Shown: positions 10,979-25,571, counted from the stretch's first letter. The stretch: 64,000 bases of DNA from Cacajao melanocephalus (GCA_963573385.1 CAUYLG010005493.1:143501-207500); one strand, 5' to 3'. Translations and numbers: made by a program. Notes: generated from the sequence alone by a model not told the origin.

Positions 10979-11734
10979 GAATGATGGATATGTTCTAAAA
11001 CTGGATAATGGTCCTAACTGCATGGTTGTAAGTTTACTAAAAATCATAGAATTGTATTTTACAATAGGTGGCTTTTATGTATGTAAATTGCACCTCAATG
11101 AAGTTTAAAAAAACAAAAAGTCAGTAGCTCCTAGTGCCCACAGGATAAAGGAGAGGCTCCCTGGCTGGGTATATGAGGTCCTCTGCACTCACACCAGCCA
11201 ATCTCTCTCATCTTATTTACCCCACTTGTCCACACCGGGGCTTTCCTGCCAGTGGGACTCAACGTTTTGCTGGGACTTTCTAGCAATGGCTGTAGGATGT
11301 GTCTCACCTCTCTGGGGAGCTTCCCAGTCTCCCAGAGGGCAAAGGGCTGGCTCACAATGGGGCTTGGCTGCTGCCCCCTCAGCAGAGTGAGGCACTAGAG
11401 GGTGGACCTTTGTTTTGGGAGGGTCAGCCAGGACAAATAGGGAGGGAGCATAGGGACTCATCCCCCACAGGAGCCCTGGCAAGGGAGAGGCTCCTACCCT
11501 GAGCTGCGATCTGAGAGGAAGCTGATTCTTCCTCTGACGATGTAGGATTGTAAGCAGCAGTCCCCAGGAGGAGGGTGCAGGACCCGGGAGAGGAAGGGTT
11601 GTGTGTAGCCTTTGGGGGACAGGACCCCTTGGAAACCACCCATTACACCTCTCCTTGTTAGGCTTAGAAGGTGGGGCTTAAAGAGGAAAAGTGGTGTTCT
11701 TTGACCCTGGATGTCCATGACAGAGCTTTAAAAT

Positions 11735-11890
11735 CTCCAATGGCTCCCTGAGGGGGGAAAAATCCAAACTATTTACTGTGGCCTCTGTAGCCAGGCTGTC
11801 TTGTGTTTTGGTCTGTCACACCATTAGAACACAATCCTCCGGAGGCTGGCCACGCTTTCCTCATCCTGGCTCTGACCTGCATTAACACCT
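11735..11890 (+). repeat. L2 fragment
   Basis: Contains ctccaatggctccctgaggg, aaatccaaactatttactgt and ggtctgtcacacc, an L2 body motif order. Confidence 0.55.
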
Positions 11891-12114
11891 ACTGGTGTCT
11901 GCAACACTGAAGTGTGAGAAAGTCCAGGGCTCCTTCTAGAACCCCAAACTGGGCTGGATCTCCAGAAGCAGTGCCCAGGACACCAGCTACAAGGGCTGTG
12001 GGACGGGTAGCAAGAGATATTGGAAGTTGACTGAACTTGCTATCCTCCACCAGAGCTGGAGGCTGCGGCCCCAGCAGGCACCTGGGGCAGCTTTGGGGGC
12101 ATGTGAAGAAATAC

Positions 12115-12231
12115 CTTGACACAAGGCCGCTGACTTTTAGATCTCAGGCCTGCCTGGCGCCAGGCGGTCCCTTCCTTCTGGGTGTCAGAGCTTGATGTTG
12201 GGTAGGATGTGGCCAGGAGGAGCTTCTGCAG
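12115..12231 (-). CDS. PPARGC1B: PPARGC1B exon 4: 39-codon cassette with the LQKLL receptor box
   Basis: The exon is 117 nt, with acceptor ctcag ending at 12232 and donor AAG|gtattt (gt at 12114-12113). It is phase 0 at both ends and encodes 39 codons, starting LQKLLLATSYPTSSSDTQ and ending SQRPCVK, about residues 156-194. LQKLL (12217-12231) is a canonical LXXLL nuclear-receptor box and forms the first five residues of the exon. The donor departs from the gtaagt consensus at +4 to +6, which suits optional inclusion. Human PGC-1beta has a known isoform shorter by 39 residues, consistent with skipping of this exon. Skipping would remove one of the two LXXLL boxes and keep frame. Confidence 0.96.
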
Positions 12232-12574
12232 CTGAGGGAAAAGCAGAGAGGACAGGAGCCGGGACTGAGCCACAGCCAGAGGACGTGGACTGCACGGCCA
12301 GCCCCTCAGGACTGACCTTGGGCATCACAGGGCCACAGGGAGAACACAGGACGGGCATTCCATGACCTGGGATGATGGTCCCAAGATACTAGGTGCAGAT
12401 GGTAGATTGTCTAACAATCCCAAACGCACATAAGTATCCCATTAACACACAAATCCTTTCAGAGTTAATAACCTCAGAGAATAGCTATGACTTTGAAAAA
12501 CTCAAGCAGGTCTTGGGTAATGTCTGTCCATTTTACTGGTAAAATATTAAGATACAGATTCATTGGGACATTCT

Positions 12575-12575
12575 G

Positions 12576-12609
<34 letters not shown>
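12575..12609 (+). repeat. (CG)n(CA)n microsatellite
   Basis: gcgcgcg followed by about 13 CA units. Confidence 0.95.
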
Positions 12610-12612
<3 letters not shown>

Positions 12613-12841
12613 TGGAAGGTTAGGTACCAAAATGATTCTCTTGTGTGGGATTCTAGCTGGCTTCCTTTTTGTTCTTTTTGTTTATTCATACTACCTCTAA
12701 AAATTGGTTTCTTAAACAAGGTAATACTTGTAAATGGTTTTTAAAAAAAGACACATCACAAATACTAAAGGGCAGACAATTTAAAGCAAGTCTCTCTCAT
12801 GCTCAAAGTCTCTTTCTCCCTCCTAGAGGCAACTCTACTAA

Positions 12842-13219
<378 letters not shown>

Positions 13220-13905
13220 TACCCTGTTGTTTTTATGCAAGTGGAAGACTACACTTAAGCTTATTTGACTTTTTTTTTTCCCAACTGTTTTTCTATACAA
13301 ACTGTAAAACTTCTTCTGCTTCTGCACCCTGAGGGCAGGTACACAGTGTATCTGAGCTTAGAGAGCAGGAAGTTGAATAGGTCTGGATTTTCCACTGGAG
13401 ATCGCAGCCAAGCTTGAGAACAAACTGAGAAACCTCATGAGATTTTAGTACAGTACAGAGAGTTTCCTTGGGGAACATGCCACCTGAGGTCACTCCAGCA
13501 AGGAATGCCAGAGGCCCAGGAGCCAGAGAAAAGGCCATTCCACACTCTTGAGGAGCCACAGGATCCTGGCCACTCCACCTACACTTCAAACAAGCACTGA
13601 CATATTTGTGAGTTTTTCGATAGGAAAGGATCCTAGGACTGGAGGAAAGAGACCTCATTCTAGCCCGGCTCAGGCCCGGTGCACCGTGAGAGCCTTGATT
13701 CCTCCATTGGTATAATGAGCGGGGGCAGGTAGACCACATGACTGGATAGAAACTTTTTTTTTTTTTTTGACTCTAAGAAGATGACAGAAGTTGCTGACTT
13801 CAGAAAATCATACAGATACGCAGAGGTCCACCGGTCCTTATAAGTCCATTGGTGGACTCTCTGGGCTCCATGGTCCAACCTGGGGTCCAGATGACTTCTC
13901 AGGGC

Positions 13906-14195
13906 TTTTTTTTTTTTTTTTGAGACAGAGTCTTGCTCTGTTACCCAGGCTAGTGAGCAGTGGCACGATCTTGGCTCACTGCAACCTCCGCCTCCAGGGT
14001 TCAAGTGATTCTCCTGCCTCAGCCTCCTGAGTAGCTGGGATTACAGGCGCTCGCCACTGTGCCCAGCTAATTTTTGTATTTTTAGTAGAGATGGGGTTTC
14101 ACTATCTTGGCCAGGCTGGTCTTGAACTCCTGACCTGGTGATCCACCCACCTCAGCCTCCCAAAGTACTGGGATTACAGGCACCCGCGTCAGGTC
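13906..14195 (-). mobile_element. Alu, 5' head altered
   Basis: An antisense Alu with a 15-T tail. The canonical head is replaced by a short divergent stretch after gggattacaggcacccg. It is flanked by ctcagggctt (13898) and ctcagggcctt (14196). Confidence 0.92.
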
Positions 14196-14206
14196 CTCAG
14201 GGCCTT

Positions 14207-14624
<418 letters not shown>

Positions 14625-14867
14625 CTCAGGGCCTTTCTAGGTCTCTGTTGGTATGCAGAGAGTCTGTCTCCTGGGTGCCTTGCACAATGCCTGAAACAGA
14701 GGCACTCAATAAGCATGTGGGGAATGAAAAATCTAAGGCAAGGAAGGGAAACAACCTTTGACCAGCAGGGGTCGCGCTTTGCCTCTTTAAGGTTGGGTAC
14801 CTCTCCAAAGGCCCTGTGCAGAAATGGCACTCCAATGCTTGTTACTACTAATGGCTGTACCAGAAGT

Positions 14868-15095
14868 ATTACTTAGTTCACATTTACTGAGCAACTCTAT
14901 GTGCCAGGCACTGTTCTAAGTGCTTTATGTGTATCATCTGCTGTATTCCTCTTAATAGTCTTTGACATAGGCACTATGATTAACCACACTTTATAGATCA
15001 CACAGCTGAGTCTCAGAGAGGTTCAGCATGTGTGCCTAATGGACATACAAGTACTAAATGGCAAGACTGGGATTCGAACCTAGGCACTTTGATTC
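14868..15095 (-). repeat. MIR
   Basis: Contains ctctatgtgccaggcactgt, tctaagtgctttatgtgtat, tgagtctcagagaggttcag and ctgggattcgaacctaggca, a nearly complete MIR in antisense. Confidence 0.8.
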
Positions 15096-15344
15096 TAGTC
15101 TGAAAGGAAGCAGGACGCCCTCTCAGCAGGAGCTATAATGTGGGACTGAACATATTCTGTGCCCAGCATGGTGGGTGCTTCACGCTGCTTTGGGGAACTT
15201 GAAGGCAGTGGGAGGGAAGCGAAAGGATCCTAGACTAGGAGTGAATACCTGAGTTCTAGTCTTTGCTGGCATACTGACTTGCTGTGTGACCAGTGGAGAT
15301 ACCCTACCCACTCTGCACCACAGTTTTCTCAAAGTTGGGCCTGA

Positions 15345-15724
<380 letters not shown>

Positions 15725-15989
15725 CTGGGTTTTGATTTTCTAGCTGAGTCCTGCCAGTCTCCAGGAGCCACAGCACCAAAGGGAAGAGCCCAAGACAGGC
15801 TGAGCAAAGCTGGACTTCTCACGGCAGGACAGCTCGGCTTTGGGTGCTCTCAGCCTGGATTGAGAGTGGCTGCTTCCAGTAACTTCTGAGTTGCAGACTC
15901 CTTTGAAAATCTGATAAAAGCTGAGATCTTCTCCCTAGAAAGCTGCTATTCCATGTGCACATTTCCACATTCCACACACACTTGCACAG

Positions 15990-16545
15990 CATTTAACTTC
16001 TGCTGGTGGAAGTGAAAACCGGTCCAACCTCTTTGGAGGGCAATCTGGAAGTATCTGCTTAAACTGGAAAATCACAGATCCCCAGACCCAGGAATTTCAT
16101 TTCTGAGAATTTGTCCACTTACATGTCACAAAGGCCTGTATAAAGCATAGTTACTGCGCCACTGCTTGTAAAGAGGAAGGAGTTGAAACAACATAAATTC
16201 CTAACGGGGGAGCCACTCCATCCCTACCAAGGAACATTACATTGCCAACAAAATGAATGAAACAGAGCTCTACACGCTCATCTGGAAGAGCTTCCAAGAC
16301 ACACAGTTGACCATGAAAGCAAGGTGCAGAGCCACGTCTAATGTAGACACTCTTTTGTAGTAAAATCTTTTAAAAGGTAGAAGAGGAAAGTCACTTAACA
16401 GATCAGTAACCATGGTTACCTCTGGGACAGGAAAAAGCAACAGAGAGAAGGCTAAGGAAGTTTTGCTTTTAACTGTCCACTTTTACTATCTGGATTTTTA
16501 CCATGTGTGCAATCTTCAGGAAAATGTTTTGCATGTAATTTCAAG
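15990..16545 (+). mobile_element. Old L1 (L1M-type) 3' end fragment
   Basis: The order of landmarks is that of L1 3' sequence: ctgctggtggaagtg, cctctttggagggcaatctgg, ccaggaatttc, ggaacattacattgcc, aaagcaaggtgcagag, tggttacctctggg. Heavily diverged. Confidence 0.8.
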
Positions 16546-16818
16546 GATTTCACACATAACTAGGTCAATCCCTAAAACACCAAAAAGCATAAAGAATGCA
16601 GGTGAAGCCTCTGTCGTTAGTTCCTCTGTCTAGGTGGGAAAGGTTAAGCCCAGAGGGCCTCCCACCTTCAGCCCAGGCTCTCTGCTGTGATCCATATTGC
16701 TGGTGATGCATGGGGTCCCCTGCAGGGCTGGAGTGGATTGCTCTGCACCCCATGCCCTGACAACCAGACACCTAATCCCAGGCTGCAACCATCACTTCTG
16801 CTGGAAATAGGTTCTCAC

Positions 16819-17031
16819 CAGTGAGAGCTCGTCCACCTCAGGGGCTGGGGCCATGGGTTTCTCTGGGGCAGGGCTGAGGGGCGCAGACGAGGGGGCAGGC
16901 GAAGCTGAGGTGCATGATAGAGCATCTCCACCATCCAGGACTGAGAAGGCAGCCAGACCCACGTCATCTTCAGGGATGTCATCCAGGGTCTTGGTGAGCT
17001 CTGCCAGGAGGGCCTCATTCTCACTGTCAAT
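16819..17031 (-). CDS. PPARGC1B: PPARGC1B exon 3: acidic activation region
   Basis: The exon is 213 nt, with acceptor ccag ending at 17032 and donor CTG|gtgaga (gt at 16818-16817). It is phase 0 at both ends, 71 codons, about residues 85-155. It begins [23 protein letters not shown] and continues through a Ser/Ala/Pro-rich stretch to EVDELSL. The amphipathic, acidic [13 protein letters not shown] segment is the conserved N-terminal activation surface of the PGC-1 family, which recruits acetyltransferase coactivators. The join to exon 4 gives ELSL-LQKLL and the join to exon 5 gives ELSL-ADS, so both splice forms are in frame. No open frame over 60 codons marks this exon; it was found by peptide and splice signals. 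Confidence 0.96.
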
Positions 17032-17589
17032 CTGGAGTGAGGAGGGTGGAAGGACCAGAAAGGCAGATGGGGAGATGGTTAGTCACCACCTTGGACTCAG
17101 TCTCCACAGTGGACAGCAGTTCTGCCCAGCCGGCTAGGCCACCATCACCCTCCTGCCATACCCTCCCCTCTGCCCTCCCCCCAGCAGAGCTGCTCAGTAT
17201 TCCTGGCATAGCAGATGCCCAATAAATGTGTTATTGACTCTAAGAATCCCAGAATGTTATGAGCAGGCAGCAGGTGATAATGGAAAGAGCCCTGCCTGGG
17301 AGTTCCAGTCTTGGCTCTGCTGCTTATCAGTGTGTGACCTCGGCACAGGACTGTCTACCTGAGTGATGCCTGCCTCCCCCATCACGGACAGAGGCTGGCC
17401 TACCACACTGGTAGGAACAACCCATTGCAGCCCCTCGGACCCTGGGGTCCAGGCAGTGTGAAGGCCGGAAGCTCCAGGGTTCAACTATGGCAATAATAAC
17501 CACAGCAGTGATGAGGCAGCTATCATTTCTCTGTGGATTCCCAGAGCTTACTCTCCTCATTCACTCATGGGGAGGTACCAAGTATGGTG

Positions 17590-17810
17590 ATTACACACTA
17601 GGGCTCTGGAGCTGGGGCTGGACCGCAGATTCCACACTTACCAACTGTGGGCCCTTAGGCGCGTTAGTTTCTCATCTATCAAGTGGGTAACACACAGCAC
17701 ACATTTCCTAAAGTTACTGCTGAGGACTAGAGGAGTTAACATATGTAAGATGCTTAGAAAATGGTGCCTGGTGCCAAATAAGCACTTGCTACTGTGATGA
17801 CCGTGACTAC
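17590..17810 (+). repeat. MIR
   Basis: Contains gactagaggagttaacatat and gtaagatgcttagaaaatgg, preceded by a typical MIR opening (ggctctggagctggggctgg). Confidence 0.7.
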
Positions 17811-18359
17811 CACCACTATCACTGCTCGTGCTGCTACTGCGACACGATTCCTGCCATGCCGATGACAATGATGGTGGTGGTGGTGGCAGTCATTGCCCGC
17901 TGCACTCTTTGCTCCCTTCCTTCCCCTGCCCCGTGGCTATGCTGTGCCTGGCCTCATGCTGGATGCTGGTGATCAACAGCACACGGAGTCTGACATGCCC
18001 CACCCCCACGGAGCTTACCCTCCAGTGGAGGATGGGGTGAAACTAACAAACAAACAAGATCATTTCGGAGCATGAGAAAGGCTAGGAAGAAAATAAAAGG
18101 AAGCCATGATGGAGGAAAAGAATGTGGTGAGGACTTACAGGCTATTGAGGGTGGTCCCAGATGCCTTCTCTGAGCAGCTGATACTTAAAGGTAGTCTTGA
18201 AAGATACCAGCTAGGTAAAGCGTTAAGGAAGGGAGACCCAGGAACAGGGAAACCCCAATCAAAAGCCAGGGGCACAGCGCTTGGCTGAAGAGAGGAACAG
18301 AAAGGCTCTGACAGGCTCAGGGAGACCTCACAGCAAACCCGCCCAGGGGCGCACGATTC

Positions 18360-18480
18360 TGATCTGCATTTTGCAGTTGAGGACACAGAGGCTCCTGGAA
18401 GCTCAGCAGTTTGTCAGGGGTCACATAGCAAATAAAGTCCAGAGCCAGGACTTGGACAGCAAGAGTGCCCCACACACAGA
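18360..18480 (-). repeat. MIR
   Basis: Contains tgcagttgaggacacagagg and gtcaggggtcacatagcaaa. Confidence 0.6.
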
Positions 18481-21400
18481 TGAACCATAAAGAGGGTCGG
18501 CATTCACACCCTCAGCCCACAGGTCCCCACGCCCAGAAGCCCAGCGCGGAGAGCATGTGGCTTCTAGGTGAGGCACCGAGTGCCTCATTTAGTAAGGCCT
18601 GGTCCCTGGGCCACTGTGGCAGAAGGCGCATTCTGTCACATGAGGCCTCCTCCAGCACTCTTTCCCATCCCAGGTCAGGCTGTTTATCCTTTCCTCAGGA
18701 AGTTCATCTGAAATACACATCTCGTGACGGCCTTTTGGCTGCACTAAATCTGTTCCAGGCCTTACAGCCGGAGCAGCAGCTGAGTAGTTTGAAGGGGGGA
18801 CACGGGGAGAGAACAAACGCATTTGTAATTTTTAGAACAGAGCTAAGAATAAAAGAAAGGTCAAAAGAAGATTTTGGTTGGGCCTGACCCAGGCCCTGGG
18901 GACGGAGGCCAGAGGGTAGATCAGGGCCCAAGGACTCTGGCTTTAGAATGCAGCGGGGCTCATTGGCTGCCCCCACCCCCTACCCACAAGTCTACTTCAA
19001 TCCTCAGGCCAGACTCCCAACCCTGTGTTCTCAGAACCAGCTTGATGGGGAGTTAAGATCCTGAAACTTGGGGCTCAACGACCATTCTGGGTTCTGACAT
19101 CAAAACGGTGATCTTAGGCAAGTCATTTCCCTCCTCTATGCCTTGCTCCTTTTCCTGTGAAATGGGAAGACATGATCCCTGGCCAGCCTCCCTCCCTGGG
19201 CTCCCAGAAGGCCAAGTCTGGAAGCGGGAATGAGAGCACTTTGTAGAGCTAAACTAAAAAGTGTTTAGCTTCCCTAAACTCAATGCCTGGGACATGGGAA
19301 GCACCACGGCAAATTTACTGAATGAAAGAATGAATGAACCAAACAATGAACAATGGCGGGAGACTGAGTTCAGTGTCTCAAAGACCAGATTCTAGAGGGA
19401 AGTGATTCAGGGATGACATCATCAGCACTGCATGAACTGAGAATTCTCACTCTTTCCCAGGAGAGTACAAAGGGCCCAGAGATACTGTGAATTATCACAA
19501 ATATCAGCACTGGAAGGGCTCTCAGGAAATCACGTAGTGAAGAGAGATTTCAAACCCATGGTGCACATGCTACTGCTCCCCTGTATTGCTAACTGCTGAT
19601 TCCTTCCATGCCAGCATTTTTCCTAATGCAGGGCTTCAGGTGACAACTGCCAATCAATCACAGCTGGCGTTCACAAGGAAACCTATCTGCCATTATCTTT
19701 TTGGGGGGGTGGTGGCAGGGGAGGAATAAAGTAAGCCCCAGGAAAGAGACTTTTCAAGGTCACACAGTGAGTCACGGGTAACACTAAGGACTAGAACGCA
19801 GGACTGAAGAGGGCCAACACTGACTGACTGAGTGCCAGCCACGGTGCTGAAATGAGTCCCAAATGGCAAAGACCTCAAGAAGTACCCATCAAGTTGGACA
19901 AAAGCAAAAAGTCTCCCCTTCTCCCCACCCCCTGCCACCTCACCCCTCTGAAAGAGCCAGGTGGGGCTGGAGGCCCTGAGCCCGGCTGGAAGGAATGGCC
20001 ATCCCTGCCCACGCTGGCCACTGCTTCCTCCAGCCATCCAACTCAGGGAGCTGCGCCACCCCTCTCCTCTTCCCCGGGCCCATTAGCTCGGCTCTCCCTG
20101 CTCAGCATAGAAACAGAGTGCAAATTAATGGAGAGTTAATCAGCTGAGGAAGGGATATTAATAGACTCAGCCCCACCCCCAGTCTTCCTGAGCTGATCTC
20201 AAGTAGGAGGAAAAGGAGCCTCCAAGAAATCTGAGGGAAAAGGCTTCATTTTGACGACCTAGAGTGGCCTGAAGAAACATCACAGAACAGAATGTAGGCT
20301 ACCAGGGCAGGAAGAATATTCAGAGATCTCTACTATCCAGGGGGGCTTAAATTGAGGTTCAAGAAACCCAGGAAATTGGCCACCCCCCTCCCATTTTTCT
20401 GGGAGTAGGTCCAGACCCAGTGACTCTCCTACTGCAGCCTCAACAGATTGACTTGTCCATGTTCCTTCCTCATTCTTCACATGGGGAAACTGAGGCCCAA
20501 CCAAAGGGAGCTACTCACCCAAGAACACATGGCAAATTGTCACAAAACAACCAAACACCTGCCTTACTCTAGCAATATTTACTAAGGGCCTGTCATGCCC
20601 CAGCCCCAAGGACTCTGAACACGCAGAGAAATGGAAAGCAACGTCCTTGTCCCTGAGGAGGTGTCAACCCTTGCAAAGTAGCTTGTTCTCTACTCTCCCA
20701 GTTTGTTCTCATAACAATGGTGCCAGAGCTTGGCACCGGCAGCAAGGTTCCGTGATTCCCGTCGGTTCCATGGAGAAACTGTCCAAGTCAATGCCAGAAG
20801 GAGGACTAGAACCTATGGCTCCTAGATGCCAGCTCAAGGCTTTTGGAATGGGTCAGTTCAATCAGTTCCTTCATTCAACACCTATGAACTGAGTCTTTAC
20901 AATGTGCAAGGGCCCCAGAGATGAATAAAGCATTATTTGTCCCCAAAGACCTTGCAGTCTGAAGGACACACATGAGTGCATGAGATGGGAGCCCATGAGA
21001 GGGACTGAGTGACCAACTGCCTTAGGAGGAGGCAACATGGAGCTGGGTGTCGAAGGATTTATTCAGTGGATGACTATTAAGCCCTGACAAAGTGCCAGGC
21101 ACTGTGCAGAGCCCTGGGAATACAACAATGCACAATGCAGACACAGCCCACATTCAGGGCACAGTCGTATGCACAGAGGGTGCATCGGTGAGCAATGGAT
21201 AGAGCTAGCCTAGTGAGCAGCCCACGAAGGGGAAAGAGGCTGGGAAGGCAGAGCTTGGCCTGCTGTGAGGACTGGCTTCCTTGCAGGGCTGGGGCCACAC
21301 CAAGCTTACTTGTGTCTGAGAGCATTAGTAGGACCTCGTCAGAGGCTTGCTAGTGGGTGTGGCTATTCTCTGAGTAGGTGGGGGGCCTATACAGTCTGAG

Positions 21401-21764
21401 GTGGGGATGGTCTCCAGGGAGCATCCAAACCCCTTTCACTCACGAGCTCTCTGCAACCTAAAAGCATTTTCTGGAAGTTGGCCCCTAAGAGGAAAGGTGC
21501 AATATAGCAAAGGAATTGTCCCCATTGTTCAGGCAAGAAAATGGAGGTCTCTGGTTGTAGCCAGAACTACAGTTTGGTCCTGCTAATTCCTCACAGGGCT
21601 GGCAAAGGGGTTCAGTGTCGTGGTGAGGGGTATAGGTTCCTAGATTACAGTCTTTGCCTGGATCCTTACTAGCTGTGTGACCCTGGATGAGTTACTTAAC
21701 CTTCCTGAGCTTCCTTTCCCTTGTCTATACAACCGATTATTAGGAGTACATAACATATAGCTTA

Positions 21765-21930
21765 TCTACCTCAGAGAGGCCTTTCCTGACCACTCAGTCC
21801 ACAGTCCCTTCTCTATTTCCTTTTTGCCCTTATCACAAGTGACTACCGTTTGTTCACATGTTTGCAGACTGTAAAGTCCTCTGAGGAACACAGTGCCTGA
21901 CACGTAGGGGGCTCGAGAAACCTTTCTAGA
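21765..21930 (+). repeat. L2 3' fragment
   Basis: Contains aggcctttcctgaccactca, ttgcccttatcacaagtgac and acagtgcctgacacgtaggg. Confidence 0.65.
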
Positions 21931-22519
21931 CGGATGATCAAATCCCTTGGAAAGGACCTTGCAGCACGCCATCTTGGTGTTCGGCACACACTATGTTACT
22001 CTTGTTATTATTATTATATTGCCAGATACACACAGGGAGCTCTGGCTTCTGCCCCCAATCTTTATAAGGGAGAAAATTCCAAGAAAAGAATCGTGACTCT
22101 GAACGTGTCCATCACCCAGCTAAACACAGCCAATCTAATTTCATCTATTACCCTCTAGGCTGCACACTCCCACCCACACATGCAAATCCATGCAGAGCTT
22201 GCTTTCTTCTGAAGCAAACCCCACACATCATATTATTCCTTAAGAGGCCTTCTTACAGGAAATGCCAGCCATGACATGCCCCTGAGGCTGGGTGCTAGAG
22301 CACACAGGGCTGGGAGAGGCACAGGCAAAGTGGTTCTTGGCACTGCCTCTTATTAAAGAACCTCTAGGCTCCAACTGAAAAAGGGAGATAATTGTATTTA
22401 CAACTGAGAGTTGTTAAGAAATTTAAATGAATTAATATACACAAGCAGAGACAGCCCTCCCACAGAACAGTTGCTCAATAAATGCCAGTCATCTGATTAT
22501 GGTTTCATCATGGTCATAA

Positions 22520-22700
22520 AGTCCTGGCTCTGGAGGCAAGAAGACTGGGTTTGAATCCAGTTCAGCTACTGACTAGGTTAATTGCCCTAAGCAAGTGACT
22601 TAACTTTTCTAAGCCTCATTTTCCTTATCTGTAAAATGGGAAAATACCGTAACCTGTCTTGCAGGGTGGGGAGGAGGATTTGATAAGATAATGTAGGGAA
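22520..22700 (+). repeat. MIR
   Basis: Contains ctggctctggaggcaagaag, actgggtttgaatccagttc, ttatctgtaaaatgggaaaa and gcaagtgacttaacttttct. Confidence 0.8.
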
Positions 22701-22986
22701 CAGAGGACTTGCACCCCTGTGGCACACAATGGGGCTTGGTTCTGCCTGGCAGGCTTAGGGAGCAGTGCATCTCACCTTTACTTTCCAGAGTTGATACAGC
22801 AAGGGCCAGGTGAAGCGTGTGAGCTGTGCCGATCCAGTACAAGAAACTGGGGCCCAACAGCTTTGGTGGGTGAGGGGACTTCTCTGCATGAGCAAGTTCA
22901 GGAGAAGGCGGAGCAGGGCACAGCCAGGATTTTGAAGGCAGGGAGGCCTGGCGGGGTGGGAGGAGGGGAGACTGGAGAGGGCATAC

Positions 22987-23160
22987 CTGGAAGAGCTCGG
23001 AGTCATCGGGACTGTACTGGTTGGGTTCAGCCTCTGAGTTCTCTGGGCACCACTGCAGCTCCCCAAAGCAGGTGGCCGAGTCAAAGTCGCTGGCATCCAG
23101 CTGGGAAAGGTCGAGTTCTGGAAAGTCAGCATAGAGTTGCTCCTCCCCGGACTCTCCACC
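22987..23160 (-). CDS. PPARGC1B: PPARGC1B exon 2: N-terminal acidic activation region
   Basis: The exon is 174 nt, with acceptor tcctcag ending at 23161 and donor CAG|gtatgc (gt at 22986-22985). It is phase 0 at both ends, 58 codons, about residues 27-84. It begins [20 protein letters not shown], runs through [17 protein letters not shown], and ends [12 protein letters not shown]. The repeated acidic-hydrophobic pattern ([16 protein letters not shown]) is the PGC-1 family activation domain. The residue after CPENSE is Ala; I recall Thr in human. This is the most 5' exon in the window. The next coding sequence upstream, exon 1, is not found in the following 40.8 kb. Confidence 0.97.
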
Positions 23161-23689
23161 CTGAGGAGACAGGAAGGAAAGAGGTGGATCAGAGCTGAGG
23201 CTGGCAGGACCCAAGCAGAGGCTCTCTCACTTATGATGCAGCCAGTCTGGACCTGTGGCCAAAGCTCGATTTTTCCAAATGATCAAGAAATGGTAAGATC
23301 AGCTCCAGCCCTTGCAATGGTTGAATCTTCTGGTAGCTAAGCTAGTCCCCAAAGTACAAACCCCACTGCTGCTCTCTCCTCTGCACTCCTACACACATCC
23401 CTCAAGGCCCTGCCCACATACATCTCTGTCCTCTTACCAGATCTGTTTTGTTGAAAACTTTATTAGAGCCTGTAAATAGAGGAGCTACTCCTTTACATAT
23501 ATGTCCCCACTTATAACTGGACTTCTTGAAGCTAACAATTCCTCTATATTAATAATGAAACAAAGAACAACAATAATGACTGAAACTATTGTGTGACTAT
23601 GAGGTTCTAGAGAAGCACTCATCCAATGTTCCCAGGGATTTTACAGGAATATATGTAATGTCAAAAATTACATATATGATGTAATATAT

Positions 23690-24310
<621 letters not shown>

Positions 24311-24332
24311 TGATAACAGCATTGCCTGAATC

Positions 24333-24450
24333 AGTGGTTCTCAAAGTGTAGTCCCCAGACGGGCAGCACCAGAGTCACCTGGAAACCTGGTATGTTGGAA
24401 ATCATATAAATTCTACGACTAATCCCAGAGCTACTGAATCAGAAGGCAAT
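24333..24450 (+). mobile_element. MER5-type fragment
   Basis: Begins with the typical terminus cagtggttctcaaagtgtag and includes cagagtcacctggaaacc and ctactgaatcaga. Confidence 0.75.
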
Positions 24451-25571
24451 CAATTTCTCGCCCTGGTCTCTCAAGTTTAACAGTTACCAAAAGAAGAGCT
24501 GCCCTACAGATTCAGAAATAGCCTGAATTGGGGGGCTGACACAGAAACAGAACAGCTTGGTAACGTTCTGTTGGCCCTGGGGCCTGGTGGAACTGAGATC
24601 CCCACTCACCATCTGTGGACTTTGGGGAAGTCCCTTCATCTGTAAAATGTGGACAACAGCAATATCTGCTTTATATGTTAAGATTAAAAGAGGCAATGTC
24701 GTTATAGCCCGGGCTAGTAACTGCTCAATAAATATCAGCTAAAAATAATACAACAAATAATAATAATAATAAAACAATGGTGTTTCATGGCAGGCAGACA
24801 GGAGCAGTAACTGTCTCAAAGAACAAAAAGAGGCATATGTCACACTTAAGAGAAACAGGTTTTCCCCAGACCTTTTCCTTAATTGTTCCCACTTACGAGG
24901 CCTCATAAATTATGAATAAATGTATATTATTAGCTCAACTTGACACAGGAAAAAGGCTTTTATCCAAATTTGGGTCAAATGTCTTAATTGGCGTTTTGCA
25001 AGAATCCTGCCTACACAGGCGGCACCGGGCCCACGTCCTCTCAAGCGGCCGGTTCCCTGCTCTCAGGCAGGCAGCAAGGTGCCCAGCAAGTCTGTCTCCG
25101 GGAACGCGGCCCCACCACCCTTCCCACCACCTGCCCATTCTTTCTCCAATCCACATGTATTCCACAGTCCTCAATATTGAGAGCCCAGTCACGCTGAGCC
25201 AGGCGCTGTGATGGTGACTGGGGAAGAATGACATTAAACAAATAATCACACAAACAAAACATGTGATTCTAAATCGTGACTCTCCAGAGAAGAGCAGAAT
25301 GCTTCTGAACCTGATTGGGAATCTGAAGATGAGAGAAATACAGGGGCTTCCTCAATCTCTGGGTCCCCCAGGTATCCTCCTCCCCACAAGGCCAATTGTC
25401 ATGCCCCCCAACCACAAATCACCAGTACTCAGTGTCTGCCCCTGCTGCGGGAACTCAGGTGGATTCTCTCAGCTGCCTTTTGGAAATTTCTTTCTCCTTC
25501 GTGCCCAAGCAGACCGTGGGGATGCAGCCACCGTCCTGTTCTCCACAGATAACTGGTTTGTTTCCTGTTTT

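Larger units (their letters stand above)
17032..22986 (-). other. PPARGC1B: PPARGC1B intron 2
   Basis: This 5.96 kb intron is free of Alus but holds several MIR copies, L2 remnants and an unassigned ancient repeat (about 17940-18290 and 20870-21330). The low Alu density contrasts with the neighbouring introns. Bases 19180-20540 are mostly unassigned. Confidence 0.85.
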
